In this document: one piece after another, positions 53,770 to 63,926 of the stretch
How positions within the stretch are numbered: the first letter of the stretch is position 1
Layout of the letters: every line of letters begins with the position of its first letter
From: Epiperipatus broadwayi
Lineage: Eukaryota; Onychophora; Udeonychophora; Euonychophora; Peripatidae
DNA length: 64,000 nucleotides
Assembly: GCA_028023455.1 (NCBI GenBank)
Contig: JAQFVV010000151.1
Location: 2,479,097 to 2,543,096 of the forward strand
Direction: 5' to 3'
Translations under genes and position numbers: made by a program
The notes under the pieces: generated by a model
The model's database searches: none
What the model was told of the DNA's origin: nothing
The model's input: only the letters and a program-made list of their open reading frames with translations

Positions 53770-54265
53770 ATTTTCTGAAGGTTTGTGATTATGGTATTTT
53801 AGTTGTATTTACATATTGGATTATTTCCATCATCTAATATAAGTATTGAATGTCTTTAGAAAAAATTAACTTTATTTAAATATTCCAAATATATTCCCAA
53901 CTGTTAGTAATAGCACACAGGTTAGTATATGCAAAACGTTTTGAGAGGCATTATTCTCACCTCTTCTTCAGGTGTAGCTGGCCTGATTACTGACAGTACT
54001 AGCATGGGAATCAAACCTGGATCTTTAGGTTCTTGAACATTGAATTTTAAAGTAACACTCTAACCAGCTGAACCATCATGCCAAAGTCAACAGTCAGTTG
54101 AAATTTCATATATATCTATAAGGTTCCTCCGAATTTCTCCACTTTTTCCTAAAAGCAAAGTTGAATAGTGGTTTCCATACATGATGTACAGTCACACTGG
54201 ATTGACTTATGGCATTGTTCACCATTGCCACATGAGTAACTTCTTTACATTTTTTTCTTTGTACA
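53770..54265 (-). mobile_element. Penelope-like element 3' end with tRNA-like module (PLE-3)
   Basis: Colinear with the last 500 bp of PLE-1. Minus strand: AATGTAAAGAAGTTACTCAT, CATAAGTCAATCCAGTGTGA, CTTTGCTTTTAGGAAAAAGT, GGCATGATGGTTCAGCTGGT (A box), GATCCAGGTTTGATTCCC (B box), CACCTGAAGAAGAGGTGAGA with ATAATGCCTCTCAAAACG (hairpin), CTAACAGTTGGGAATATATT, and the terminus CACAAACCTTCAG. No endonuclease is left. It behaves like a SINE-sized 3' copy. Confidence 0.75.
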
Positions 54266-54269
54266 TAGT

Positions 54270-55545
54270 AGTTGAATGATTCATTATTCAGAACTTCATA
54301 AGAAGTTCAAGCGTCAGAAGTGACAGAGCTGTGATGTGATTCATGGGTCTTGAGCTCTAGAATCTTCCATTCCATGATTGCAGTAAAGCATTCTGGGAAC
54401 TCAAAGAGTATATTAACTGAATGGTTTATTAATCAGGAATTCATAAAAAGTCTGAGCACTGGAAGTGACAGCTGCAATGTGATCCATGGTCTTTACTGCA
54501 GCAAAACATGCTGGGAACTCTGTATTAATTGAATGATTTATTATTCAGGAATTCATAAGAAGTTTGAGCACTGGAAGTGACAAAACTGTGATGTGATTCA
54601 TGGCCTTAGGCTCCAGAATCTGCCATTCTATCATTGCAGCAAAGCATGTTGGGAACTCAATGTATTAATTGAATTGAATCATTTATTATTCAGGAGTTCA
54701 TGAGAAATTTGAGCACTGGAAGTGATAGCTGTGATGTGATTCATGGACCTTGAGATCCAGAGTCTGCCATCCTATCACTGCAGCAAAGCATACTGGGAAA
54801 GTAAAGAATGTATTAACTAAATCATTTATTATTCACAAGTTCTTAAAATGGTTCAGCACTGGAAGTGACAAGGCTGTGATGAGATTTAAGCTCCAGTCTG
54901 TCACTCTATCACTGCAGCAAAACATGCTGGGAACTTAAGGAACATGTTAATTGAATGAATTATTATTCAAGAGATTATAAGAAATTTCAGCACTGGAAGT
55001 GACAGAGCTGTGATGTGATTCATTGACCTTAAGCTCCAGAGTCTGCCACTCCATCACTGCAGCAAAGCATGCTGGGAAATCAAAGAGTATATTAACTGAA
55101 TGGTTTATGGTGTGGTCAATAGACTTTGAGCTCCAGAATTTGCCATTCTATCATTGCAGCAAAGGATGCTGGGAACTCTATTAATTGAATGGTTTATTAT
55201 TCAGGAATTCATAAAAAGTTTGAGCACTGGAAGTGACAGCTGTGACGTGATTCATAGATCTTGAGATCCAGAGTCTGCCACTCCATCACCACAGCAAAGT
55301 ATGCTGGGAACTCAAAGAATATATTAACTGAATGGTTTATGATGGGATTCGTGGTCCTTGAGCACTCCAGAGTCTGCTAATCTATCATTGCAACAAAGCA
55401 TGCTGGGAACTCAAAGAATGTATTAATGATTTATTATTCAGTTCATAAGAAGTTTGAGCACTGGAAATGTCAGAACAGAGTCACAATTCGTGGACTGTGA
55501 ACTCCAGTCTGCCACTATACCATGGCATCAAATCATACAGCCATT
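54270..55545 (-). repeat. SINE-C multimeric array, minus strand (about 9-10 units)
   Basis: Head-to-tail units of about 130-150 bp with ATTGAATGGTTTATTATTCA, GGAATTCATAAGAAGTTTGA, GCACTGGAAGTGACAGAGCT, GTGATGTGATTCATGGACCT, TGAGCTCCAGAGTCTGCCA and CATTGCAGCAAAGCATGCTG with GGAACTCAAAGAA. The AAAGCATGCTGGGAA phrase (with variants) recurs near 54384, 54505, 54643, 54782, 54926, 55064, 55162, 55295 and 55396. Opposite orientation to the 7015-8290 array, and better preserved. Confidence 0.85.
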
Positions 55546-56690
55546 CATGAGCAGTTTTTTTATCTGTATTGCATCATAGCTTGTAGTGTTAATAAAAATG
55601 CCACTACTATCTAATGAATGTAAGCTAAAAAAAGAATCACAATATTTGTTTTCAACTTACTATTATAGATAAATAATAAAAAATATTTTAAGAAATCTTT
55701 CTTTAAAGAAATGCTTTTATTTATATTAAAAAATAAAAAAAATGCACTAAGAAGTAAAAAATAAATTTTTGGCAGCATTCACAAATAAAAATATGGTGTT
55801 ATCAAGCTTAGAGATTATATTTGTCAATCACACAAAGAATACCTAATTTCTTGCATCAATGGCAAATGGATGTTAGTTGGAAATCATTTGATGAATAGAT
55901 TGGCATGGTTACCTTACACTTTTATTTATAAAAGTTGAAAAAATATAACTTTCACATAATAAATGCACATTTATGTGAATACACATATATATTTACTTTC
56001 AATATTTCTTTTCCATTTTTTAGTTTTATATAGTTCCAGAACTATGAATAAAAAAAGTTTAGACACAATTTAATATCACTAGATGGCGTACCATAAAGAA
56101 TATTGAATCCAAAAAATTCACTATTATTTTTGCTTGGTTCACAATCTCTAAGAAAATGTATTGTCATCAAGAATAGATAAGTATGCAAAGTTTCAACTAG
56201 ATTGGAAATTGGGAAATGGGTAAAAATTGAGTTACAAGATTTCTCAGACAGACAAACATACAAAAAAAGAAAAAAAGTGTTCTGGTTAAACATGTTAAGA
56301 AGTCTAATAAGATATAGATGTTTAAATACTAATATATCATCTATCTATGAAAATTTACCTAATTTGTTAATAGAAGTATATGAGGATATATACATATTGC
56401 CTTGAAAATATCTGATAGATATATCAATAGTTTAAAGATATTCTTTTTATCAAATATTTTTTTGCTTACTTGATTACAATTTAGTTAGAATTAACATATA
56501 GAATATTTATCTTAGATAGATCTACACTATTTGGTACAATGGCAAATTAATAGATCCCAATATTAAAGGTTCCTACAGGTTCCTATAGCAAATCTCAATC
56601 TATCACATCTGGTACTAGAATATCATGACCTCCTGGGCAACTAAATTCAAGAAATTACAAAATGATCTTACCATCATATTAAAATCCTGT
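55546..56690. other. No supported gene
   Basis: 56042-56405 has overlapping open frames on both strands. Neither shows a domain nor good codon signals. A potential 15-nt minus exon near 56673-56687 lacks a pyrimidine tract and was not accepted. Confidence 0.35.
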
Positions 56691-56694
56691 TTTT

Positions 56695-56935
56695 GATCTT
56701 TATCATGGCATTCCTCATCTAAACCCCACTGCACACAAATACCAGCTTGTAAAGCCAGATATCCTCTCTCACTATGCATGCATTTCGAAAATAACTTTCA
56801 TTCTTCAGAAGAGCCAGAAGTCTCAAACATCCAAATTTCCATGTCCATTTTAGTAGCTTGATATTATTCACAGTACCACTTTTATGCAAGATAGGGACAG
56901 GATTCTATTCTCTTTTAACACTTTATGGGAGGTTG
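56695..56935 (+). repeat. Dispersed repeat R, further copy
   Basis: CTCTCTCACTATGCATGCAT, AATAACTTTCATTCTTCAGA, TCAAACATCCAAATTTCCATG, then TTATGCAAGATAGGGACAGG, ATTCTATTCTCTTTTAACAC, TTTATGGGAGGTTG. Same order as 37970-38160, again ending in the family 2-like block. Confidence 0.55.
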
Positions 56936-57228
56936 AACAACATTTGTACTATATCTGTAGTCTATTTTATTAATGTTCCACCAGCCTCAAGCTATAAAAA
57001 TGCACTCAAAAATATAATAATTTTTAAAATCAAAAAAATTCAACAAGTACACACTTTAACTTTTATGAGTTGTTATAACTTCCTATTTTTATTACAAGGT
57101 ACAAATCAGAAGATAATTTGAAATAGAAAAATATTTTTGTATTGTGTATTAATTCAAAACAGAATTTAATTAATAGAAAAAACTTGAATATACTAGATTG
57201 GAATTACATTATAATGGATCATCACTAA
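56936..57228. other. No gene seen
   Basis: The plus frame 56858-57121 overlaps repeat R and is not supported as coding. Confidence 0.3.
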
Positions 57229-57239
57229 ATATTTAGAAT

Positions 57240-57501
57240 AGACCATTAAATATCACATAGATCACTATTCTTTTTGCTTACACAAGCTGTTTTCACATAG
57301 GCAAAACTCTCCATATAGTAGCGCAACTTAGTGCAAACCAGAGTAATCAGTAGATGCAGGAAGGTTTGTGCATAAAATTTCTATCTAGTGCCTATTATCC
57401 AATATCTCCAGTGGATGAGTAGGCACAAACCTTCCTGCATCCATTGATTACTCTGGCTTGCACTGTGTGGTGCTACTGCATGGAGAGTTTTACCTCTGTA
57501 T
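57240..57501. mobile_element. Family 1 foldback element, ribozyme deleted, 11-bp TSD
   Basis: ATATTTAGAAT flanks it (57229-57239, 57502-57512). The left arm runs through GCAAAACTCTCCATATAGTA, then GTGCCTATTATCCAATATCT, and joins at CCAG to GTGGATGAGTAGGCAC and the right arm (CATCCATTGATTACTCTGGC, then TGCATGGAGAGTTTTACC). A deletion took out the hammerhead, leaving only the stem I halves at the junction. Confidence 0.85.
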
Positions 57502-57544
57502 ATATTTAGAATGAATATGTTTAGTGATGACAAAGATTTCGTAC

Positions 57545-58030
57545 ACCAATGTTAGTTTAATTGAATGGTTCATTAATTGGAAGTTCATGTGACATTCAAG
57601 TCTGGAAGTGACTCAGTTGAGTTACTATATAGGGAACTTTATCTCTCGAATTCATCACTCTATCATTGCAATTCTTGGTTTACCGACTTTCTCTAATATT
57701 TATTATTTGACGGTGTGTGTATATAATATAAACAGAGAATATAGTTTTTATAATATAAACGGAGAATATAGTTTTTCTTTCTGTCCTTTTCATGTGTTAT
57801 GCCCTGTGTGACTTCGCACAATGGACTCAAGAACTAAATGTTCCTGGATCTAAGCCCGACCTATCATTTCCGGTCCTCAAACATCAATTAATATCGAGTG
57901 AATGGATAATTTATTGCTTGAGAGTTCATAATGGATTTGAGCACCGTAAGTGGTAGAGCTGGAAATGAGATTCATGGATTTTGCTCTCCAGAATTTGTCA
58001 CTTTACTAATGCACCAAACCATTCAAGATT
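57545..58030. repeat. SINE-C copies, mixed orientation
   Basis: Minus-strand units at 57545-57685 (ATTGAATGGTTCATTAATTG, then TCAAGTCTGGAAGTGACTC) and 57900-58030 (GATAATTTATTGCTTGAGAG, then TTTGAGCACCGTAAGTGGTA, then ACTAATGCACCAAACCATTC). A plus-strand scrap lies near 57800-57890 (TGTGACTTCGCACAATGGAC, then TTTCCGGTCCTCAAAC). TATAATATAAAC-GAGAATATAGTTTTT is directly repeated at 57722-57775. Confidence 0.55.
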
Positions 58031-58083
58031 CATGAGTAACTAACTAATCATTTAATTACGAATAGTTAATGATATAATACATT

Positions 58084-58185
58084 GTTTTTTTCATGTGTCA
58101 AAGCATCGGTCGGGAAGCGAACCGCAAACCCGGGACAACTGCTTGTAAGGCAGCTATGCTGACCACTCGACCACCAATGCTTGAC
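58084..58185 (-). mobile_element. tRNA-derived SINE, type B, with TSD
   Basis: Reverse strand: GTCAAGCATTGGTGGTCGAG (A box TGGTCGAGTGG), TCAGCATAGCTGCCTTACAA (CTGC-CTTACAA-GCAG is a 4-bp anticodon stem with a valine-type TAC loop), GTTTGCGGTTCGCTTCCCG (B box-like), then ATGCTTTGACACATGAAAAA. TATAATACATT occurs at 58073-58083 and 58186-58196, an 11-bp target duplication. The best type B copy. Confidence 0.92.
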
Positions 58186-58196
58186 TATAATACATT

Positions 58197-58905
58197 ATTT
58201 ATTAAATTTCATTAAAAAAAAAAATTAACGCCAGAAAATTACGCGATGTATATATATGCACGATTACTTGCAGACTTTTTGCCAATTTATCAAAGTAACT
58301 TTTACAATACGGCTATAATTATTAAAGTGATCGGTAGTTTAGCAATCTTGAACAGATCTTGTAAATTATCTGTTTTCCTTCAAATTGGTCGGTGATAAAC
58401 AAAATTGGCGATAAGTGATATTTGTCATATGTCGTGTGCCACTTGTGATAAACAACAGGTCACAATAGAAGAGACGATCGATTTTTAATCCATCAAAGTA
58501 CATAATTTAAATCTTAAACGACAAAGTGAAATTAATATTAAGTGAATATATACATATATCTTATTTGTCTAAATATATTTTTAGAAATTAAAAGAATCAA
58601 ATTGTTCATTTCAAAACATAATTTATTCAAAAGGTATGTTACATTATTGAACAAGAAAAAGAAAAACAGATGACATAAGAAGAGGTTAATGTTATTATAT
58701 ATGATTTTCTAATCATGAATGATCTTCTATTACAAGTAAATTGTTATAAGAAGCACAAGAGTACGGAGTAGTCAAGATTACTTTGATAATATGAATTAGA
58801 TATATCAAAGATTTAATGGGTGGGGGCATTATTGGGTTTAGTGACCCAAACACAACCTGACTTGTTTAGGGGATAAGTTAGTATGTGTGTTAACTACAAT
58901 TGTAG
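58197..58905. other. No gene seen
   Basis: AT-rich. A weak dyad around TTGGCGATAAGTGATATTTG. Nothing supported. Confidence 0.35.
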
Positions 58906-58909
58906 TCAA

Positions 58910-59255
58910 TTATGTTGTTGAGAATAGCGACCATGTGTCATTGAAAGTTTTGATTGTGGAGAAGAGCTCATCTCGCTTTTTAATTTCTTTGATTAGATGT
59001 ATGAATAGGGAGCTTGGGTTTGGTTGTGGCAATTGAATTAGCATTTTACCTCTGACTATCCAAAGTTCTTGCAGGATGAATAAAGAAATTCTAATAGTGC
59101 CAGACTGCATTGCCTTGTGCAGTGATAATATGAGCTCACTATTAATTGTGACTTTGGAGATGAAGAGTTTTCTTGTAGGTTTCATCTGTGGATATTTATA
59201 AATGATATGATCAATTGATTCATATTCCATTGAGCACAGACTGCAGATTAGATTG
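58910..59255 (-). pseudogene. LINE ORF2 C-terminal relic with zinc-knuckle-like motif
   Basis: Extending the open frame upstream past its first Met gives ICSLCSMEYESIDHIIYKYP, then QMKPTRKLF. C-x2-C-x8-H followed by a position usually held by C (here Y) matches the C-terminal CCHC motif of many non-LTR ORF2 proteins (CxxC---E---H-L--CP). The remaining ~85 residues (SKVTINSELILSLHKAM, then RISLFILQELWIVRGK) run on openly to 58910. It may be the C-terminal end of a LINE like that at 28255-28870, but this is not proven. Confidence 0.6.
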
Positions 59256-59345
59256 ATTATTGTTCAGAGCACCGGAAGTAACAGAATTGAGCATGGTCCA
59301 CAGACTTAGAGTTCTCGGATCTGTCACTCCTACTACTGCACAAAG
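59256..59345 (-). repeat. SINE-C copy, minus strand
   Basis: GATTGATTATTGTTCAGAGC, ACCGGAAGTAACAGAATTGA, GCATGGTCCACAGACTTAGA, GTTCTCGGATCTGTCACTCC, TACTACTGCACAAAGTCATGC. Confidence 0.65.
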
Positions 59346-59362
59346 TCATGCAAACTACAGAT

Positions 59363-59430
59363 TCTTCATCATCATCATTTCCAATCATCAATCCACTGCA
59401 GAATACAGATCTTTTCAAATTTAATCCAGT
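59363..59430 (-). pseudogene. RTE-like LINE 3' terminus scrap
   Basis: CATCATCATCATTTCCAATC, then ATCAATCCACTGCAGAATAC, the reverse of the QWIDNG-stop and TGATGATG tail of the 31349 family. Too short for more. Confidence 0.55.
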
Positions 59431-59499
59431 TTCAGTATTTAAGACTTGTTCAGTATTTATTAGTACAACTACAATTTGATTTATAACCTTCACTCATCC

Positions 59500-59840
59500 A
59501 CTTACAGATACATAGAGGCTAAACTTCCATACAGTAGCACTACCAGTGCAAGCTAGAGTAATCAATAGATGCAAGAAGGTTTGTGCATAAAATCATAATC
59601 TAGTACCTATTGATCCATTATCCCAGACTAGTTTCTAGCTTGTGATTTTCATCATTGCGGAGCCTTTGGATATGAGAGCAGTGCACCCAGATCTTAGGAT
59701 CTAATGCAACCAACCCTCTGGCAGCCACGTTTTACCTTATTAGCTACCTATAAAGCTTTGAGTGCAAAATGAAACACAATAATGTTTTCAATTCAAGTTC
59801 ATCAACTTGTATAGTTGTATACAACTACATAGCTGTATAC
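59500..59840. mobile_element. Family 1 ribozyme element, left arm plus centre
   Basis: CTTCCATACAGTAGCACTAC, CAGTGCAAGCTAGAGTAATC, TTGTGCATAAAATC, minus-strand hammerhead, then GAGCAGTGCACCCAGATCTT, AGGATCTAATGCAACC, CTCTGGCAGCCACGTTTTAC. The centre ends in TTGTATAGTTGTATACAAC. It matches the centres at 27160-27330 and, inverted, 29250-29400. No right arm. Confidence 0.7.
59613..59671 (-). ncRNA. Hammerhead ribozyme relic, family 1
   Basis: Minus strand: ATCCA, AAGGCTCCGCA, ATGATGA (C3 to A), a stem II with mismatches and loop CACAA, GAAAC-TA-GTC, TGGGATAATGGAT. Loss of C3 predicts no activity. Confidence 0.6.
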
Positions 59841-60225
59841 AGATAAATGCATAAATGATCATTACTAATCATTTATCAAATTAGATATTGCTACTAGCCC
59901 AGGTATAAACTTTCCATTTCAATTATTACAGATAAGAAAGTTTCTGTACATTCATAATAGTGGATCCTAGTTCTCTGAGACTAATCTGGTTCATTTATAC
60001 TCCATTTAAGGATAGCAATCTTGCTATGATCAACAATTAGATGTCTAAAGTTGGTTTTGTGCTCGTGATAGAAAACAATTTTGGCTTACTTGAAAATATA
60101 CAGTGAGCCAGGAAAATAACTTCATGACATATTTGGAATTAAACGTTCAATCATAGATATGGTAGATGGTGCATTGGGCATTATACCGTGAACTCTTAAT
60201 AAAGCCTAACCTAAATTACTAGCTC
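59841..60225. other. No gene seen
   Basis: AT-rich spacer, nothing supported. Confidence 0.3.
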
Positions 60226-60229
60226 TAAT

Positions 60230-60360
60230 ATAATAATGATCAAACAGATTTATTTCTTAGAGGTTGATAAGAATTTGAGCTATAGGGATGACAATGAGTC
60301 ATGATCCATGGATCGTGAATTCCAGATTCTGGCATTACATCACTGCCCAAACTTCTTAGG
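60230..60360 (-). repeat. SINE-C copy, minus strand, diverged
   Basis: TTTATTTCTTAGAGGTTGAT, AAGAATTTGAGCTATAGGGA, TGACAATGAGTCATGATCCA, TGGATCGTGAATTCCAGATT, CTGGCATTACATCACTGCCC. Confidence 0.6.
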
Positions 60361-61315
60361 ACAATTACTAGCTCTTAAGATTAGCTATAAGATAATATAT
60401 ATACATCTTGATTTATGATTTTATTTTTTAAATCGAAACTCATAGTTTTTTTTATTATCAACAAAGTCATATTTAGTTTACTAAATATCTTAAAATTCAC
60501 TTTTATTACAACCTATTAAATATTTGTTATGCAAACATTCTTAAGATCTTGTTATGGAAACTTTCCTAATTCGTAGAAGCAGTTTTCATCAAAAGACAAT
60601 TTCCTTTTAACCAGCGCTGACATTTACGGTATTACAAAGAGTAATAAAACCATTTTAATTTCACAGTAAGAGAAAAAAAATAAAAGCAATTAACATATAA
60701 CAAACTGTTGATTTGAAATGCATTATTTTTTCTTCAATAAAATAAACTATAAAACCAATAGTTGTTTTAAAAAGTTTTCAAAAAGAATAATCTAAATTTA
60801 AATACGAAACGGAACATTAAAATAATATCCTATGATTATTTTTTGCTAAATACGGGTGCGAATTGCTTATCACGTGATGATAATTTCACTATTAAAAATA
60901 AAGTACGCTATATATATATTAAATCAGCATAATCTTTATATTAAATAAATCAACAATTATTTATATATTGTCAAGGTAACACTGCAATCTACAATTAGAA
61001 CTAATATATAGGGGTTTGAACTCGATTTATATATTAAAATTAGAGCCAATTGTAGTGTTACCATGACAACAGATAGCTGATATTTTGCGGAGATGTAATT
61101 TACATATAATAACCAGTAACTATTAGCACTTGTGGTTTATTGTATAAAAATCCATACCAGCTTATTTTCGAAGTGGCTTTAAATTTAAAATTTTAGAATA
61201 AATTAAGAGTTAATAATATTGATCGAGTGTTACTATGTGGATTTGATACATTTTGCCTACTTACTCCTACCTGCATTCGTACAGAGAACTTCACATATAT
61301 AATAAATCATCTACT
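60361..61315. other. No gene seen; short inverted phrases
   Basis: CAAGGTAACACTGCAATCTA near 60973 is inverted as CAATTGTAGTGTTACCATGA near 61049, with GGGGTTTGAACTCGATTTAT between (family 2-like B box phrase). Possibly a small foldback element. Confidence 0.4.
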
Positions 61316-61319
61316 AAAC

Positions 61320-62230
61320 ATACAATGTCATGCTCGTGATGTGATGCACTGTAACTTCTTATATGGAGTCAAGAATCTCTCAGCAATTACACCCAGAGAA
61401 ACCTGTTAGCCACTTTGACTTCCCCTTTCCATTCCCCACCCCAAGTTTTCCCATATTCTTCTCTATCCTGCTCCATTCCATTTCCACAATATAATCTTTG
61501 TCAACTCCATGGCTTTTATATCTAAAAAACCCTTATCTTTTCCCAAACCCATCATAAAAACCAATAAGCCACTTTCTGTAGAATTACTTTGTTCATATTT
61601 ATTCTTCCACAACTTCATTATTTGTAACCTTTTTGCTTTCAGGCATTTGTATTCAATTAACAGATGCCTAATATTTTCTATGCGTTTTTACACAACTTTC
61701 AGACTAAATCAACCATATTTTTTTGATTTATGTGTACATTCCCTTGCTAAAGATCCAGTTTGAGCCTTAAACACTAAACTACTTTTCTTGCTATTATCAT
61801 AAATTAGCTCACAGCCAATATTCTGTTTACTTCTATAAATATTTAAATTCTTTTTACCCTCCATACTAGCTCTCCATCTCCCTATTCTTTATTAATGCAT
61901 CTATTCTTCTATCCTATTCCTTAACACTATAATGCGCAACAATTCTCCTAACACAGTCATCCCACCATTTGTATAGGTATACTGACATAAATTCTTTATC
62001 TAAATCTTCTGCATAACACATTACCTTTCACACCCATCTTGTTGCCTGCCCTTTATTCATAACCCAGTTAAATACTATTTTGGCTATTCTTTTATTATCC
62101 ATAAACTGAAATCTACTGAACATTTTTATTTTGCTTTTTGCATCTCTCATATAAAAACTTGACCATCCCATATCTCCTTGAATTCACCATTACACTTTTA
62201 CAATGAAAAATAAATGTCAGTAGTGCCCTC
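61320..62230 (-). pseudogene. LINE ORF2 C-terminal relic, family L3, longest copy
   Basis: Minus strand in order: KMFSRFQFMDNKRIAKIVFN, WVMNKGQATRWV, then CYAEDLDKEFMSVYLYKWWD with DCVRRIVAHYSVKE, then SSLVFKAQTGSLARECTHKS and KKYG, then RHLLIEYKCLKAKRLQIMK, then FMMGLGKDKGFLDIKAMELT. ECTHKSKKYG--H-LIEY fits the positions of a C-terminal cysteine/histidine motif. It ends with TTCTTGACTCCATATAAG. Stops and shifts throughout. Confidence 0.65.
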
Positions 62231-62300
62231 TACTTCATTTATTTAAAATTTAGTTATATTTTAAATACAATACACATGACCACACGTATGCAAAAAAGAT

Positions 62301-62362
62301 AAATGATCTACAATATATGTATTTCATGCTGAACCAGCCCTATCAGTTGGTCCAGATCACCA
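62301..62362 (-). ncRNA. Hammerhead ribozyme relic, family 2, core deletion
   Basis: Minus strand: GTGATCTGGACCAA, CTGATAG (one base deleted and one changed relative to CTGATGAGT), GGCTGGTTCAGCAT, GAAA, short AU stem III, ATTGTAGATCA. Stem I pairs in its distal part (TGATCT/AGATCA). The damaged core predicts no activity. Confidence 0.6.
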
Positions 62363-62751
62363 TAACGAACAAGCTTTAATCTACTCCACCGTACAAGTCT
62401 TCAGCATACATATCACTGAAAATCTGATGATGAATACCCTAAATTCTTGTTAATGCCAATATTATTGTTAGGCTCATGTTGACTTTAAGTCAATCTGACT
62501 CTTCATGTATAAGACCTTGTCCATTTAAATACACAGAAGAGGGACGAGCAGTACAAGCTCAATTTTTAATATTTTATATATATATGGGGCTCAGATGTAA
62601 TTTAGGGGTTTAAACCCAGACTTTCAAGCTCTCTTCAGTCATCCACTCTATACTCATACAACCAATACATATGACCATCCATATGTGAAAAAGATAAATG
62701 ATTTCAATATATAAATCAAGCACTGATTATATATATATATGAGGGAGATGG

Positions 62752-62818
62752 TGATCTGGACCAACTGATGAGTGCTGGTTCAGCATGAAATATATATATA
62801 TATATATATTAGAGATCA
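62752..62818 (+). ncRNA. Hammerhead ribozyme, type I, family 2, best copy
   Basis: Core CTGATGA 62765-62771 and GAAA 62787-62790. Stem II: GTGCTG (62772-62777) with CAGCAT (62781-62786), G-U at the base, loop GTT. Stem III: an AT run that pairs with itself, closing A62790 with T62807. The cleavage triplet is ATA, with cut after A62808. Stem I: CCAA (62761-62764) with TTAG (62809-62812, one mismatch), then TGATCT (62752-62757) with AGATCA (62813-62818), perfect. All invariant core residues are present. Confidence 0.8.
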
Positions 62819-62904
62819 AATTATCTTTTTCACATATTTGTGATCATGTATGTTGGTTGTATGAGACCAAGTGGATAGCTGAAGGGTGCTTTAAACTTTA
62901 GTTG

Positions 62905-63360
62905 TAAGTGAAAAATTATGTAACTAAAGAATTTAAAAGGCTGAAAATAGTATTGAATTAAATATATTGCTAGAAAATATTATAATCAGCGGGTAGTTTA
63001 AGTTCTAAACTGACTTTCAAGAATGTAAGAGAAGTGGAGAAAGAGACCATGTGTAACATTGTAGAAAAGCTGTGATTTAGAAAAAGTGGCTTAAAGTCAG
63101 AAAAATTTATTATTATATAATAAATTTCTATTATCTACAGCACTGAGATTATTTCATCTGAGTTTAGATTATGGAATTGGTGAGGGAGGATTTGGACTTA
63201 CATAATAGAAAGAGACCACATGTGTGATGGATGAATGAAATAAAAAAGTGTGCTGGAGTGATATGGAGAAGAGAGGTTAGAGATCAGAGAAGATGGATTG
63301 AACTTGGAGGGACCTTCATCCTGATTTCAGTTCAAAATGATGATGATGATAATGTGGGGA
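62905..63360 (+). pseudogene. RTE-like LINE relics, two decayed pieces
   Basis: 63200-63350 reads RKRPHV-stop-WMNEIKKCAG, VIWRREVRDQRRWIELGGTF and IL, ending in an ATGATGATGATGATAATG tail: the 3' end of the 31349 family. 62905-63110 (KRLK-like, GARKYYNQR-like, GEKETMC) is an older, almost unreadable piece of the same region. Confidence 0.65.
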
Positions 63361-63796
63361 GAGATACATTAAAAAAAATTATGTGAAAAATTTTACCTGA
63401 TGATCTTTACACACGTTTAGTCCGAAGCCATGAATTAAATAGCACTATCAACTAGTATATATTAATTACTCAAGCTTACAGTAAGTAATTCGAGTAAAAT
63501 AAGCAATCATGTCATATTCTATTGCTTTAAAATATTGAAAAAATAATGGTATTGTTTAAATCTTGCAGTCTGTAACATTATAATAAACTAGCAATTGAAT
63601 CATAATTATCCTAAATTTCATAAAAGCATTTCATGTAAGATATCCACACTAGAGTCTGACAAAAATAAATGCATTTGAAAAGATAGCTGTACTTATTTTG
63701 AAAGATACACTCCATTAATATCAAATCTATTAGCAACTGCTGTGACAAAAAACTTTCTGGAAGAAACAAAACATCTATATTAAAAACAAAACAAAA
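63361..63796. other. No gene; presumed intron
   Basis: AT-rich. TTACTCAAGCTTACAGTAAG near 63466 is a scrap of the repeat seen at 50930-51160. Confidence 0.3.
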
Positions 63797-63818
63797 ATGA
63801 CAAACAATGATGACTTAC

Positions 63819-63830
63819 CTTCTATAAGAA
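63819..63830 (-). CDS. Candidate 12-nt micro-exon, copy b
   Basis: Minus strand: TTGCTAACATCTTCTTTATT, GTCAG, exon TTCTTATAGAAG, then GTAAGTCATC. GCTAAC is a good branch-point match at a suitable distance, the tract is pyrimidine-rich, and the donor is near consensus. Phase 1 reading gives LIE plus a split glycine codon with the exon at 52834. An alternative acceptor (TATAG/AAG) would leave a 3-nt exon. Confidence 0.4.
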
Positions 63831-63926
63831 CTGACAATAAAGAAGATGTTAGCAAGAATCAATATCAGCATATAAAGATAATGAAAATAAAGAGTAACAA
63901 AAGAATGACAAACAATGATGACTTAC

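Larger units (their letters stand above)
62270..62880. repeat. Family 2 ribozyme repeat, inverted pair
   Basis: 62270-62390 holds a minus-strand motif after ACATGACCACACGTATGCAA. 62590-62750 runs through GGGGTTTAAACCCAGACTTT, CTCTCTTCAGTCATCC, CATATGTGAAAAAGATAAAT, then TCAAGCACTGATTATATATA. 62752-62818 holds the plus-strand hammerhead, followed by TTATCTTTTTCACATATTTG and TTGGTTGTATGAGACC, the inverse of the left flank. The left flank, centre and inverted right flank together make a foldback. Confidence 0.65.

Noticed and set aside
56670-56700. 15-nt minus exon (CAG, GATTTTAATATGATG, GTAAGA)
   Set aside because: No pyrimidine tract, phase 1 reading hits a stop, and it lies next to dispersed repeat R.
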